Source: Bdellovibrio bacteriovorus (GTDB lineage Bacteria; Bdellovibrionota; Bdellovibrionia; Bdellovibrionales; Bdellovibrionaceae). From it: 64,000 nt of DNA. Below the pieces are notes generated by a model. That model did no database searches. It had not been told where the DNA came from and saw only the letters and a list, made by a program, of their open reading frames with translations. The position numbers were made by a program, and so were the translations under genes. Position 1 is the first letter of the stretch, and each line of letters opens with the position of its first letter. This document shows, piece by piece, positions 27,400-34,692 of the stretch. Location: contig NZ_LUKF01000001.1 of NCBI RefSeq assembly GCF_001592755.1, positions 472,029 to 536,028 on the forward strand. Reading direction: 5' to 3'.

Positions 27400-27804
27400 T
27401 TAAGGCTTTCCATCTTCAACTTCATGTGGCTTTAAGTTGAGCGACTGTAAAATGTAATTGAGGTCAGATTCATTTAAAAAACCCAGCTTTAACATTGGAA
27501 GACCATCGTTTCGATAGAGAAACAATCTTGATTTGCCGATCTTTTTATAAGAAGAAAAACTAGTCTTCTTAATCGCCTTGAAGTTAAGACTAAAAAAGTG
27601 GCGTACATATATATGCAAATCTTCAATTTTAACTGCAGGAATTCTAACTGCACATAAAGAAAATGTTAAAAGTACCACTCCCAAGCAGATGTAAATTGCC
27701 TTGTATGTTAAATTTTCTTCTGGCAAAGCACTAAAGAAAAGGATCAGAGAAATAAGAATAACTCCTACTGTAGTCTGTTTTCTATGATAAATAGATTTCA
27801 TCAT
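27400..27804 (-). CDS. Small membrane protein of unknown family
   Basis: A 134-residue protein with two transmembrane helices (about 11-28 and 36-54) and a basic cytoplasmic C-terminal part of some 75 residues. The layout resembles small bacterial PH-like membrane proteins, but I cannot assign a family. By eye it is richer in A and T than its neighbours. Its ATG overlaps the stop of a short upstream frame (TAATG at 27802-27806), and AAGG lies just before, so it belongs to an operon with 27804-27956 and 27953-28882. Confidence 0.65.
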   Translation of the reverse strand: MMKSIYHRKQTTVGVILISLILFFSALPEENLTYKAIYICLGVVLLTFSLCAVRIPAVKIEDLHIYVRHFFSLNFKAIKKTSFSSYKKIGKSRLFLYRNDGLPMLKLGFLNESDLNYILQSLNLKPHEVEDGKP

Positions 27805-27956
27805 TACTTGCCTTGCTCGTCAGCTAGCTTATCCAAAGCATCTTTTTGGATCGTAATTTTCAACAAGATCGCAGTTATTCCCGCTGTAACCGCAGCACAC
27901 ATAACCGCCGCGGCTAATGAAGCCCCTTTTTTATTTCTATATTCGTTAGCGCTTAT
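27804..27956 (-). CDS. Putative short pilin-like membrane peptide without a normal start codon
   Basis: Between two clear genes lies a frame of about 50 residues: a polar N-terminus, NKKGASLAAAVMCAAVTAG-type helix and a charged tail ending DEQGK. The stop TAA overlaps the next start as TAATG, typical of coupled genes. No ATG, GTG or TTG occurs in frame before an internal ATG at 27902 (32 residues). An ATA at 27954-27956 overlaps the upstream stop as ATAA and could be a rare start. The G|ASL junction before a hydrophobic helix faintly resembles a prepilin site. Real coding is likely from the protein character, but the start is unresolved. Confidence 0.4.
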   Translation of the reverse strand: MSANEYRNKKGASLAAAVMCAAVTAGITAILLKITIQKDALDKLADEQGK

Positions 27957-28882
27957 TTCGTACCGCTGGATTTTTTCTCTTTCGGTGCGGGGCTTGCGGG
28001 GTTCCCCATCATTCCGCCAGCATTCATACCGCCGGTAGCACCCATCATAGCACCTGTACCGCCACCGCCGATCATCATACCCATGCCACCACCGTAAACG
28101 CCCATTCCTGGATACATTTGACCGCCCATTGCGCAGGCTGTGATGAAACCTGAGACGTCCATGTTGCCGCCGATTTCTTGTTTTGGTTTTCCCGCCCATT
28201 CAAAGGTGGCAAAAGATTTTCCTTCTTTAGCTAGTTCCTTTTTTCTTTGATCAAAGGCCATCTGTGCGGAAGCGATCAAACCCACGCATTGGCTTGCGTT
28301 CTGGCTGCCGATTTGTTTCATCATCGGTTCGATTTTTGCGCAGAAGTCTTTATCGTAAGTAACTTTCGCTTCCACTTTTTTATCGTCAGGCATTTGATAC
28401 ATCAGACTTTGCTTGATATCGCATTCAGAACCGTTGCGCTCAAAAGTAGTCTCGGTGGCTTTTGTGATTGGCAAGTTCCAGCCGTTCTTCTTAGCTTCTT
28501 CGCGGTATTTCTTTTGTTCAGTGATGTCGAATTCTTTATTCACAGAAACGATTTTTCCGTCCTGTCTTTTTACGTGAATTACGCGCTGAACAGTTTCAAA
28601 CTCTGGCTTTCCCATGCCAGTGCCCATTTTCATTTGTTTCGTTTTATACACGATGGTCTCTACGCCATCTTTGTTGTTACGAGACACGATGTTTTCCGGG
28701 CGCAAAACCTGAGTAGCGCCATTCGCATCGAAATAGAGTGATGAGCCGTCGGCATCCATTCCATAAGTAAAATCTTGGACAGCACCATTAGCAGCCATGA
28801 CACACTTATCGCCAAAATAACCCATTGTTGTTGCATGCGCAGAACCTGCTAACATGACCAAGCCAAGAACTGTTTTAAACAT
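27953..28882 (-). CDS. Exported protein with Gly/Met-rich C-terminus, unknown family
   Basis: A 309-residue protein with a signal peptide ending AHAT near residue 18. The middle is an ordinary soluble domain with several Cys (MAANGAV region, SECDIKQ, KDFCAKI, SQCVGLI). The last 70 residues are low complexity, GGGMGMMIGGGG and similar, followed by a basic end. Start ATG 28882 has GGGAGG seven bases before it. The 3' end is overlapped in another frame by a long Arg-rich ORF that I regard as a by-product of the Gly/Met repeats. First gene of a probable three-gene operon. No function is assigned. Confidence 0.72.
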   Translation of the reverse strand: MFKTVLGLVMLAGSAHATTMGYFGDKCVMAANGAVQDFTYGMDADGSSLYFDANGATQVLRPENIVSRNNKDGVETIVYKTKQMKMGTGMGKPEFETVQRVIHVKRQDGKIVSVNKEFDITEQKKYREEAKKNGWNLPITKATETTFERNGSECDIKQSLMYQMPDDKKVEAKVTYDKDFCAKIEPMMKQIGSQNASQCVGLIASAQMAFDQRKKELAKEGKSFATFEWAGKPKQEIGGNMDVSGFITACAMGGQMYPGMGVYGGGMGMMIGGGGTGAMMGATGGMNAGGMMGNPASPAPKEKKSSGTK

Positions 28883-28936
28883 TGTTCCTCCCGATAGTTC
28901 CAGTAAATTTTTTGAAATACGAACTTAATTAGGATA

Positions 28937-28965
28937 ATGGGAATACTGTGGTTCTACATTCCCAT
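28937..28965. repeat. 8-bp perfect inverted repeat upstream of the Gly/Met-rich protein gene
   Basis: ATGGGAAT and ATTCCCAT face each other across 13 bases. There is no T run after it on either strand, so a terminator is unlikely. It sits 55-83 bases before the start of 27953-28882, a usual place for an operator. Confidence 0.5.
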
Positions 28966-29005
28966 ACCTTCAAATCTGGACCTTAAAGTGTTTTCCTCAG
29001 GAAAT

Positions 29006-29305
29006 TTAGGGCTTAATTCGCGAAACAATCCGACAACTAGAAAGCTCTACCACGTGTTTGACCGTCTTTTGTTGGCCGCAAGCTAAGATATATTTTGGAC
29101 ACGCTTGGTTTTCTTCGTAATAGCAAATCTGCCCCTGGCGCTGTTTTGCGTGCCAGTTAATACGATAGCGGGGATCAGTGGATGTCGGGGCCTGACTTAA
29201 CCACACCTTTCCATTTTCTTGAAAGACATATCCTTCCACCTTCGTGTTCTTAGCGAAAACAGAAGCCGAAAATAGCAATATCGAAGTAAAGATTATTGAC
29301 CTCAT
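29006..29305 (-). CDS. Small exported four-cysteine protein coupled to the clan CD peptidase
   Basis: A 99-residue protein. Residues 1-18 are a signal peptide ending VFAK. The mature part has four Cys (GQICYY, NQACPK, ILACGQ, LSSCRI), probably forming two disulfides in the periplasm or outside. It is not a family I recognise. Its ATG overlaps the stop of the peptidase gene (ATGA at 29302-29305), which suggests equal production. A small secreted partner such as an inhibitor or a chaperone is possible but unproven. Confidence 0.65.
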   Translation of the reverse strand: MRSIIFTSILLFSASVFAKNTKVEGYVFQENGKVWLSQAPTSTDPRYRINWHAKQRQGQICYYEENQACPKYILACGQQKTVKHVVELSSCRIVSRIKP

Positions 29306-30903
29306 CGTACCCCCGACTTACTTTTTTCACGACTGGAGCTTTGTTCATTTATTTTCTCAAATCCCATTTGCGCGATTTCTTCAAGTCGCGCCCAGGATTT
29401 TTCGGAAGCCCCCGCTGCGAACTTTTCTATACATCGAGCTTCTTCAGAATAAAAATCTTCGTGCGGTTTAATCATCTCGCAATAGCTAGCAATGGGTTTT
29501 GAATTGCTTGTAAACGCCAGATAAGTATCAACCGCGTTTTTTCCTACATGCTGCTTGAAGCAATCTTGTCTTCTTTGTGACTCTTTAAATGTTTGTTCGG
29601 CGCTAGCTAAGGCGGGAATTGGACGAGCACACTTATTTATGACATGTCTTGGATTTAGTGAAGTTTTCGACCAATCCATAAATACCGTTTCCATGTAGGC
29701 TGCTTTTCCTTGAGCACATGCCGACGGAACCGGTTTCTGATCACAGGCCTTTAAGTCTTTAGCTAAATCTTCAATTTTTCTTTTCTTATATTCTTCAAAT
29801 CCCGCTTCATCGTTAATCGCATAAAGTTCTTCCAAGCGATTGCGTATTTCTGCTTTACGTAACTCCGAAGCTTCATCATCACTTTCGCGATAAAAATCCA
29901 TCTCCCCTTGAAGATTTTCAATCATGCGTGGAAGGTCGGTTTCCATATTTCCGTTTTGAATCAAGGCCTTCAGCTGTTCAATGGCCGCGGCCTCAAAAGC
30001 GGACCGGTTCTTTTTAAGTTCGTTCTTTTCGGCCTCTACCATTTCCTTTTTACTGCAACCTGTTTTATTTTTTAAATCACTGAGGTATTTCAAATTCAAA
30101 GTGTTCTGCGACAGAAGGTTTTTAACAATCTTCCCTCGCTTCTCGCTGATTTTTAGTGATGAATTTTCTTTCGAGTCACGGCACCGGTTTTCGACAAACG
30201 CCTGGGCCTGACTACGTGGTAATGAGAATACGGCCGGATTCGTGAATGGAAATTGCGCCGGATGTCCCATCTGAATTTTTTTATAGTCTTCGCTAGCTTT
30301 TAAGAACGCCTCTTCATAACTGCTGCCTTGATCAAGCGCACGCTGAAAAAATACTGGAAAGTCATGAGCCATGACTTCGTCTCCAGCCACTTTCATGGTC
30401 CAAGCTTTTAAGTCCGATCTTGTGGAAGCAAAGGCTTGTGTCTTAGGAAGATCGGAAAGAGCTTCAGGTATCTTGCCACTATAACAGTTCAGTGCATAAA
30501 CCGTAGTTTCTGCTTGGGGGTTGCTTTTTTGAAAAGCTTGGAGAGAATTTTTAAGATCTTGGACTTCAATAGATTTTTTATAATCTGTATTAATGCCGTC
30601 TGAAACAGCCAGGTAATACTTGTCATCCTTTACAATCCCGTGGCCTAAAAATTCAACGTGAAGTGAATCCACGTTCTTTAATTGTTTTAAGCTTTTTTCA
30701 AAATTAGATTTCTCTGCTTTGGTTTTCGCACCGGGAGAAAGACGTACGATTTTATAGCCGTAGGTTTCATAGAACTTAATCGCGGATGCTTCTCGTTCTT
30801 TTAATACTGGATGGGAGTCTCCGACAAAAAGCACGGCCACCTTATCGCCAGCAAATGAAGAAACGCACCAGAATGTCAGCAATATCGAAAAAATAGATTT
30901 CAT
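29302..30903 (-). CDS. Secreted clan CD (caspase/legumain-like) cysteine peptidase
   Basis: A 533-residue protein with a signal peptide (1-18). Residues about 20-230 have the caspase-like fold order: a VAVLFVGDSH strand, then VEFLGHGI carrying His88, and YALNCYSGK carrying Cys140. The H-G near the end of one strand and C-x-S-G at the end of the next match clan CD peptidases. The C-terminal 300 residues are charged helices with scattered Cys and no recognised domain. The start is ATG 30903 with AAAAGGG directly against it, an unusually short spacing. The specificity pocket and any self-cleavage site cannot be deduced. Confidence 0.75.
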   Translation of the reverse strand: MKSIFSILLTFWCVSSFAGDKVAVLFVGDSHPVLKEREASAIKFYETYGYKIVRLSPGAKTKAEKSNFEKSLKQLKNVDSLHVEFLGHGIVKDDKYYLAVSDGINTDYKKSIEVQDLKNSLQAFQKSNPQAETTVYALNCYSGKIPEALSDLPKTQAFASTRSDLKAWTMKVAGDEVMAHDFPVFFQRALDQGSSYEEAFLKASEDYKKIQMGHPAQFPFTNPAVFSLPRSQAQAFVENRCRDSKENSSLKISEKRGKIVKNLLSQNTLNLKYLSDLKNKTGCSKKEMVEAEKNELKKNRSAFEAAAIEQLKALIQNGNMETDLPRMIENLQGEMDFYRESDDEASELRKAEIRNRLEELYAINDEAGFEEYKKRKIEDLAKDLKACDQKPVPSACAQGKAAYMETVFMDWSKTSLNPRHVINKCARPIPALASAEQTFKESQRRQDCFKQHVGKNAVDTYLAFTSNSKPIASYCEMIKPHEDFYSEEARCIEKFAAGASEKSWARLEEIAQMGFEKINEQSSSREKSKSGVR

Positions 30904-30941
30904 CCCTTTTAGAATATCGAAGGGAGATAGTGTAAGGAATA

Positions 30942-30970
30942 GGGCGCCAAAAGAACTGGTCTAGGCGCCC
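30942..30970. repeat. GC-rich intergenic hairpin
   Basis: GGGCGCC pairs with GGCGCCC across 15 bases between two minus-strand genes. The T-rich flank (TTCTTTTTAT) is on the plus-strand side, so as a terminator it would face the wrong way for these genes. It may be a weak attenuator or mRNA stem. Confidence 0.5.
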
Positions 30971-30980
30971 TTCTTTTTAT

Positions 30981-31670
30981 CTATGGGAGTTTGAGCTTTG
31001 GACAACGTTTTTGAATAAACGTCAGCATCGCTTTGTCATTGTACTTAAGATAAATGTCGCCATCGCTTGTGTACTTAAAAAGTTCTGAGTTCTTCACGGA
31101 ACATGACGTGTTGTTCACATCTTTAAAAACAGAATTTGCGTTTGAATTCGACGTGGGAGGAGAACCTAATTTAAATCCACCATCCAACACAATCCCTTGG
31201 AAGTTTGTGATTTCAATGCCACCGCGGTTGGAGGGCTCGACATAATCAGCCACTACAACATTTGCGCGCGTGATGCTTTTTAAACGAGCTTTCTTGGATT
31301 CAAATACGAACTTGTCACCCGTCACGTGGGTGACGATCAATTCACGGGTGTCGTCTTTCCATTCGTAGGAAAAAGCTTCGGTATTTCTTGGGAAAAGGTA
31401 GAACTCACGAGCCCCCGTTGTTTGGGATTCGTCACCTGGCCCAAATGAGTTAAAGACCATGAACATGCCTTCTGAAGTGAAAAGATGGTCGCGATAGATC
31501 AAGTCTTTCCAGGCGTCGTCTGGCGTGACAGAGAAAAAACACTCTCCATTTCCTGACAACATTTGTTGGATTTTTGTTCCATCACGGCGTTCAGCGATGT
31601 CAGGGCAGCTTGCCTGATCCGCAGCGTGGGCTATTCCTACAGATAAAATAAGACTTAACAAGAATGACAT
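30981..31670 (-). CDS. Exported protein of unknown family
   Basis: A 229-residue protein with a short signal peptide ending AHAA near residue 16. The mature part is beta-rich (MFMVFNSFG, EAFSYEWKDDTRELIVTHVTGDKFVFESK) with five Cys, one near the C-terminal RCPKLKLP end. GGGGG lies four bases before ATG 31670. It lies upstream of the clan CD peptidase on the same strand, separated by a hairpin. No family is recognised; the secreted location is the only supported statement. Confidence 0.72.
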   Translation of the reverse strand: MSFLLSLILSVGIAHAADQASCPDIAERRDGTKIQQMLSGNGECFFSVTPDDAWKDLIYRDHLFTSEGMFMVFNSFGPGDESQTTGAREFYLFPRNTEAFSYEWKDDTRELIVTHVTGDKFVFESKKARLKSITRANVVVADYVEPSNRGGIEITNFQGIVLDGGFKLGSPPTSNSNANSVFKDVNNTSCSVKNSELFKYTSDGDIYLKYNDKAMLTFIQKRCPKLKLP

Positions 31671-31741
31671 GGATCCCCCTGGAAATAGCTGACCTTATGG
31701 CGGAACACTTGTCAATTTGACGGACGACGGGTCCTGAAAAT

Positions 31742-32503
31742 CTATTCGCGCTCGTTCACTCTCTCAGTGAACTCTCGCTTCTTTTCAAAAACGCCTACGA
31801 TAATCACAGCGATTTCAAAAAGCACCCACATGGGTGTAAGCATCATCACCATGCTTAATAGATCTGGAGGTGTGATAATGGCCGCGATCACGGCGATAGT
31901 CATTACCGCATAACGACGGTTCTTACGGAGGAAAGACTGGGAAACAATTCCCAACATGCCAAGCACCACGATGACTAATGGCAACTCAAACGCCACACCG
32001 AACATCAAACACATTTGCGTGAAAAAACCCATGTATTGATCGATGGAAATCATCGGCTTATCGACGTCGCCACCAAAGTGCATCAGAAACTCAAACGCCA
32101 TCGGCAAAGCGATGTAGTATGAAAAGGCGGCACCCAAAACAAAAAGGACAGTGCCAGAGACGATAAAACCTAAAGTATACTTGCGCTCTTTAGAATAAAG
32201 ACCGGGCGCTACAAAAAGCCAAACTTGATGAAGCCAGAAAGGGCATGAAATCAAGATACCGCAAACAAAGGCAAGCTTAAGATGCGCGATGAACTTGTCT
32301 AACGGACCCGTGTAGATCAGACCGCCACCTGGCAAATACGGCGCAATCGGGGCGCGCACGAAGTTAAAAATCTGATCACTGAAGCCGTAACAAATTCCCG
32401 TTGCAATCACCAAAATAAAAGCACAATTGATCAGACGCTTACGCAAATCAGCCAAATGCTCATACAACGATTGCGCTCGTGAATCTAATTCTTCGCTTCT
32501 CAT
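31742..32503 (-). CDS. tatC: Twin-arginine translocase subunit TatC
   Basis: A 253-residue six-helix membrane protein that recognises Tat signal peptides. It has HLADLRKRLI at the N-terminus, FWLHQVWLFVAPGLYSKERKY in the first cytoplasmic loop, and LPLVIVVLGMLGIV with the following RRYAV. All are typical TatC signatures. The ATG overlaps the stop of the TatA/B gene (ATGA at 32500-32503). Confidence 0.96.
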   Translation of the reverse strand: MRSEELDSRAQSLYEHLADLRKRLINCAFILVIATGICYGFSDQIFNFVRAPIAPYLPGGGLIYTGPLDKFIAHLKLAFVCGILISCPFWLHQVWLFVAPGLYSKERKYTLGFIVSGTVLFVLGAAFSYYIALPMAFEFLMHFGGDVDKPMISIDQYMGFFTQMCLMFGVAFELPLVIVVLGMLGIVSQSFLRKNRRYAVMTIAVIAAIITPPDLLSMVMMLTPMWVLFEIAVIIVGVFEKKREFTERVNERE

Positions 32504-32820
32504 GAGGGTTTGTGCTCTTTATCTTCGGTGTTTTTTTGTTCAGTAAGTTCCATCTGTTGAGGATCGGAAGCTTCTTCACTGATAGTGGGATGGTGATCGT
32601 AAGAAGGTGGCTGAGATTGTTTCTTAGGCGGTTCGTTGAAATCAATGCGATCAAAACGCGCTTGCTGTTTTAGGTCTTCACCCAAAATATTCGTGCTGCG
32701 TTTAAGCTCGTTGATAAAACGACCCAGGGTGCGAGCTAACTCTGGAAGCTCTTTCGGCCCGATTACGATCAGGGCCAATACACCAAGGAAAATGAGTTCT
32801 GACATGCCTAAGCCAAACAT
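32500..32820 (-). CDS. Sec-independent translocase TatA/TatB family subunit
   Basis: A 106-residue protein. The N-terminal helix (MFGLGMSELIFLGVLALIVIG) and amphipathic PKELPELARTLGRF helix define the family. The acidic, unstructured tail of about 55 residues is long for TatA and nearer to TatB. Paired with tatC, it may serve as the TatB-like partner or a bifunctional TatA. No second small Tat gene is present here. Confidence 0.9.
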   Translation of the reverse strand: MFGLGMSELIFLGVLALIVIGPKELPELARTLGRFINELKRSTNILGEDLKQQARFDRIDFNEPPKKQSQPPSYDHHPTISEEASDPQQMELTEQKNTEDKEHKPS

Positions 32821-32838
32821 GGCGTCAGCATAGTGGAA

Positions 32839-33474
32839 TCAGCCTTGCTTGCCAAGCTTTACTTGGTCTTGCGGCAGAGTCAAAACACCCATTTCGACGA
32901 GTTTTTCACGCGCCAGTTCCGACCCCGTTCGCATATAGCGGTCATAGAGACGAAGAATACTTTCATCGCTCTTAATAAATGAGTGGTGGCTGATATATGT
33001 GAGTACGTCCACGAAATCCAAAAACTGTCTAGAGAACGTATTATAAACTTTAGCCAAAGTATCTTCGCGTGTGCAGTGAGCTAGCGAGGCGTAAGCAGCT
33101 CCGCCGATTTCCGCATAGTAATCCACATCCACTATTTTACGTGAAAGGGAGTCTCCAAAAAAACCGCTGATGTAAAGAGTGCGATCACCTAGTTTTCTAA
33201 GTAATTCGGTCTTGGTTACAGCATCAGAATTTTGCGCTGTTAAATACATTTCAGCCAGTGTGGTGGGATTCTTCTGGCCCGCCTCGTTGGCGTATTCGCT
33301 TTCAAAAAGATTGCGAGCATCCAAGTAATGCTGCAGAAGATTTACAAGATAGTTTTCCACCAAAGGAAAGGTTTGAATCTTTCTTTGGCTTAAACCCTTT
33401 TGGACCATTTCTTGGAAATAGCCCTCAGGACTTACAAAAAGTTCTACTGAGTCGGTCGAACGCTTTTCCCTCAT
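32839..33474 (-). CDS. Conserved cytoplasmic protein of unknown function
   Basis: A 211-residue, mostly helical protein without signal peptide or membrane segment. It has a SQRKIQTFPLVENYLVNLLQHYLDARN helix, an ISGFFGDSLSRKIVD motif and a DYYAEIGGAAYASLA segment. These conserved-looking, Gly-containing turns suggest a real folded domain, but I do not recognise the family. It ends 19 bases before the TatA/B gene on the same strand and may be co-transcribed with it. Confidence 0.7.
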   Translation of the reverse strand: MREKRSTDSVELFVSPEGYFQEMVQKGLSQRKIQTFPLVENYLVNLLQHYLDARNLFESEYANEAGQKNPTTLAEMYLTAQNSDAVTKTELLRKLGDRTLYISGFFGDSLSRKIVDVDYYAEIGGAAYASLAHCTREDTLAKVYNTFSRQFLDFVDVLTYISHHSFIKSDESILRLYDRYMRTGSELAREKLVEMGVLTLPQDQVKLGKQG

Positions 33475-33636
33475 ACCTAAGAGTTTAACAAAACTGAGGG
33501 GGGATACGGTTAATTGTTTTTTTGTATTCTAGGCCTAAGTCTCAGGATGTCTCATTCTGAAACATATTTCCGGCACACCCCTTGAATTCATCGTCCTAAA
33601 GGCCTTTTTGAATTTTTGAAAGGCAAGGAGCCCGCT

Positions 33637-34692
33637 TTGAAGCCCCTTCTTCTGGCTATAGTTTTGTCATCGATCGGCGCATTTTGTGCCGAGCCTGCAT
33701 TTGCGCAGAAATGCTCAAGCATTTTTTCTTCGCAATACGCTTTAGATGGCAAGGTGGAGGTGGACCTTCCTGCAGTTCGTAGCGCAAAAACAGCTACCGA
33801 ATACGCAAATACGATCACCGAAATAAATTCTTTAATCGCTCCCTTAGAAATTCCTGGTCAGGTAAAAGTATCTGTCGGTACGGCTTTTAAGTTTTCGCAC
33901 TTCAACGCCGGTGATTTCTCTATTTACATCGGTGTACGTCCCGACTCTATGGGAAAGATGAACCCCAAGGTCAATCAAACAACCATGGCGCATGAATACG
34001 CCCACGCGATCTTTGAACACAACCTTATTAAAGATCTAGAAAGCTATAAATCACTTCGCAACAAAGCCGTTAATCTGGAAGCACAAGTCGAGGCGGCAGC
34101 TCGTGAGTCGAAAAATCTAGTGTATCGTTCCGACGTCACGTTTGACAAAAAGAAGAAGCAACAGCTTCAGTGGCAAGCCATCGAAAAGATGCTGGAATCA
34201 AAATCTTTAAAAAAAGAGTTCAAAGCCTTTCAACGCTATTGGATTATCCGCACGGCCTTTCACGAACTCTTTGCGGACTCCGTTGCGCTGACATACACAC
34301 GCGACCCCAAAAGCATTGCTACTCTTTTAAAATCAAAAGAAGAAAAGAATAAAGAATTTAGTTCAAATGATATTATTCTGCGAGACTTCACCGATGGTCG
34401 CCATCACCGCAATGAACAGACGTGGAAGAAAGAACATCCTTTTTATACGGAGTTCGCGGCCGATGTGTATTACTCATTTTTACCGGCACGTTGGGAACTT
34501 TGGAATATTGTGAAGAATAAAATCGACAGTGAAAACTATCGAAAGGAACTTCCTTATAAAGTCTTTTCAATTCTTGAAAGAAATCTATCCGAGTCGTTGG
34601 CGCTCAGCCCGGAAACTGTGGGTCCCACGGGCCTTAAAGATATTCAACGCATGAACGATCAAATCATCGAAGACTTCAGACGCGAACTATAG
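33637..34692 (+). CDS. Secreted zinc metallopeptidase (HExxH)
   Basis: A 351-residue protein. A signal peptide (1-23, ending AFAQ) leads to a domain with HEYAH (in TMAHEYAHAIFEH), the zinc-binding HExxH. A later FHELFADSVAL supplies a likely third ligand, as in gluzincins. A Lys-rich helical insert separates the two motifs. I choose TTG 33637 because AAGGAG sits six bases upstream; a TTG at 33616 would put that site inside the gene. The 3' end overlaps the M16 peptidase gene by six bases on the opposite strand. The exact family is uncertain. Confidence 0.8.
   Translation: MKPLLLAIVLSSIGAFCAEPAFAQKCSSIFSSQYALDGKVEVDLPAVRSAKTATEYANTITEINSLIAPLEIPGQVKVSVGTAFKFSHFNAGDFSIYIGVRPDSMGKMNPKVNQTTMAHEYAHAIFEHNLIKDLESYKSLRNKAVNLEAQVEAAARESKNLVYRSDVTFDKKKKQQLQWQAIEKMLESKSLKKEFKAFQRYWIIRTAFHELFADSVALTYTRDPKSIATLLKSKEEKNKEFSSNDIILRDFTDGRHHRNEQTWKKEHPFYTEFAADVYYSFLPARWELWNIVKNKIDSENYRKELPYKVFSILERNLSESLALSPETVGPTGLKDIQRMNDQIIEDFRREL

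Noticed and set aside
27804-28199. 131-residue Arg-rich ORF as an independent gene
   Set aside because: Its N-terminal 80 residues are only the alternate reading of a Gly/Met repeat in a well-supported gene. Only the last 50 residues look like protein, so I list that part alone.
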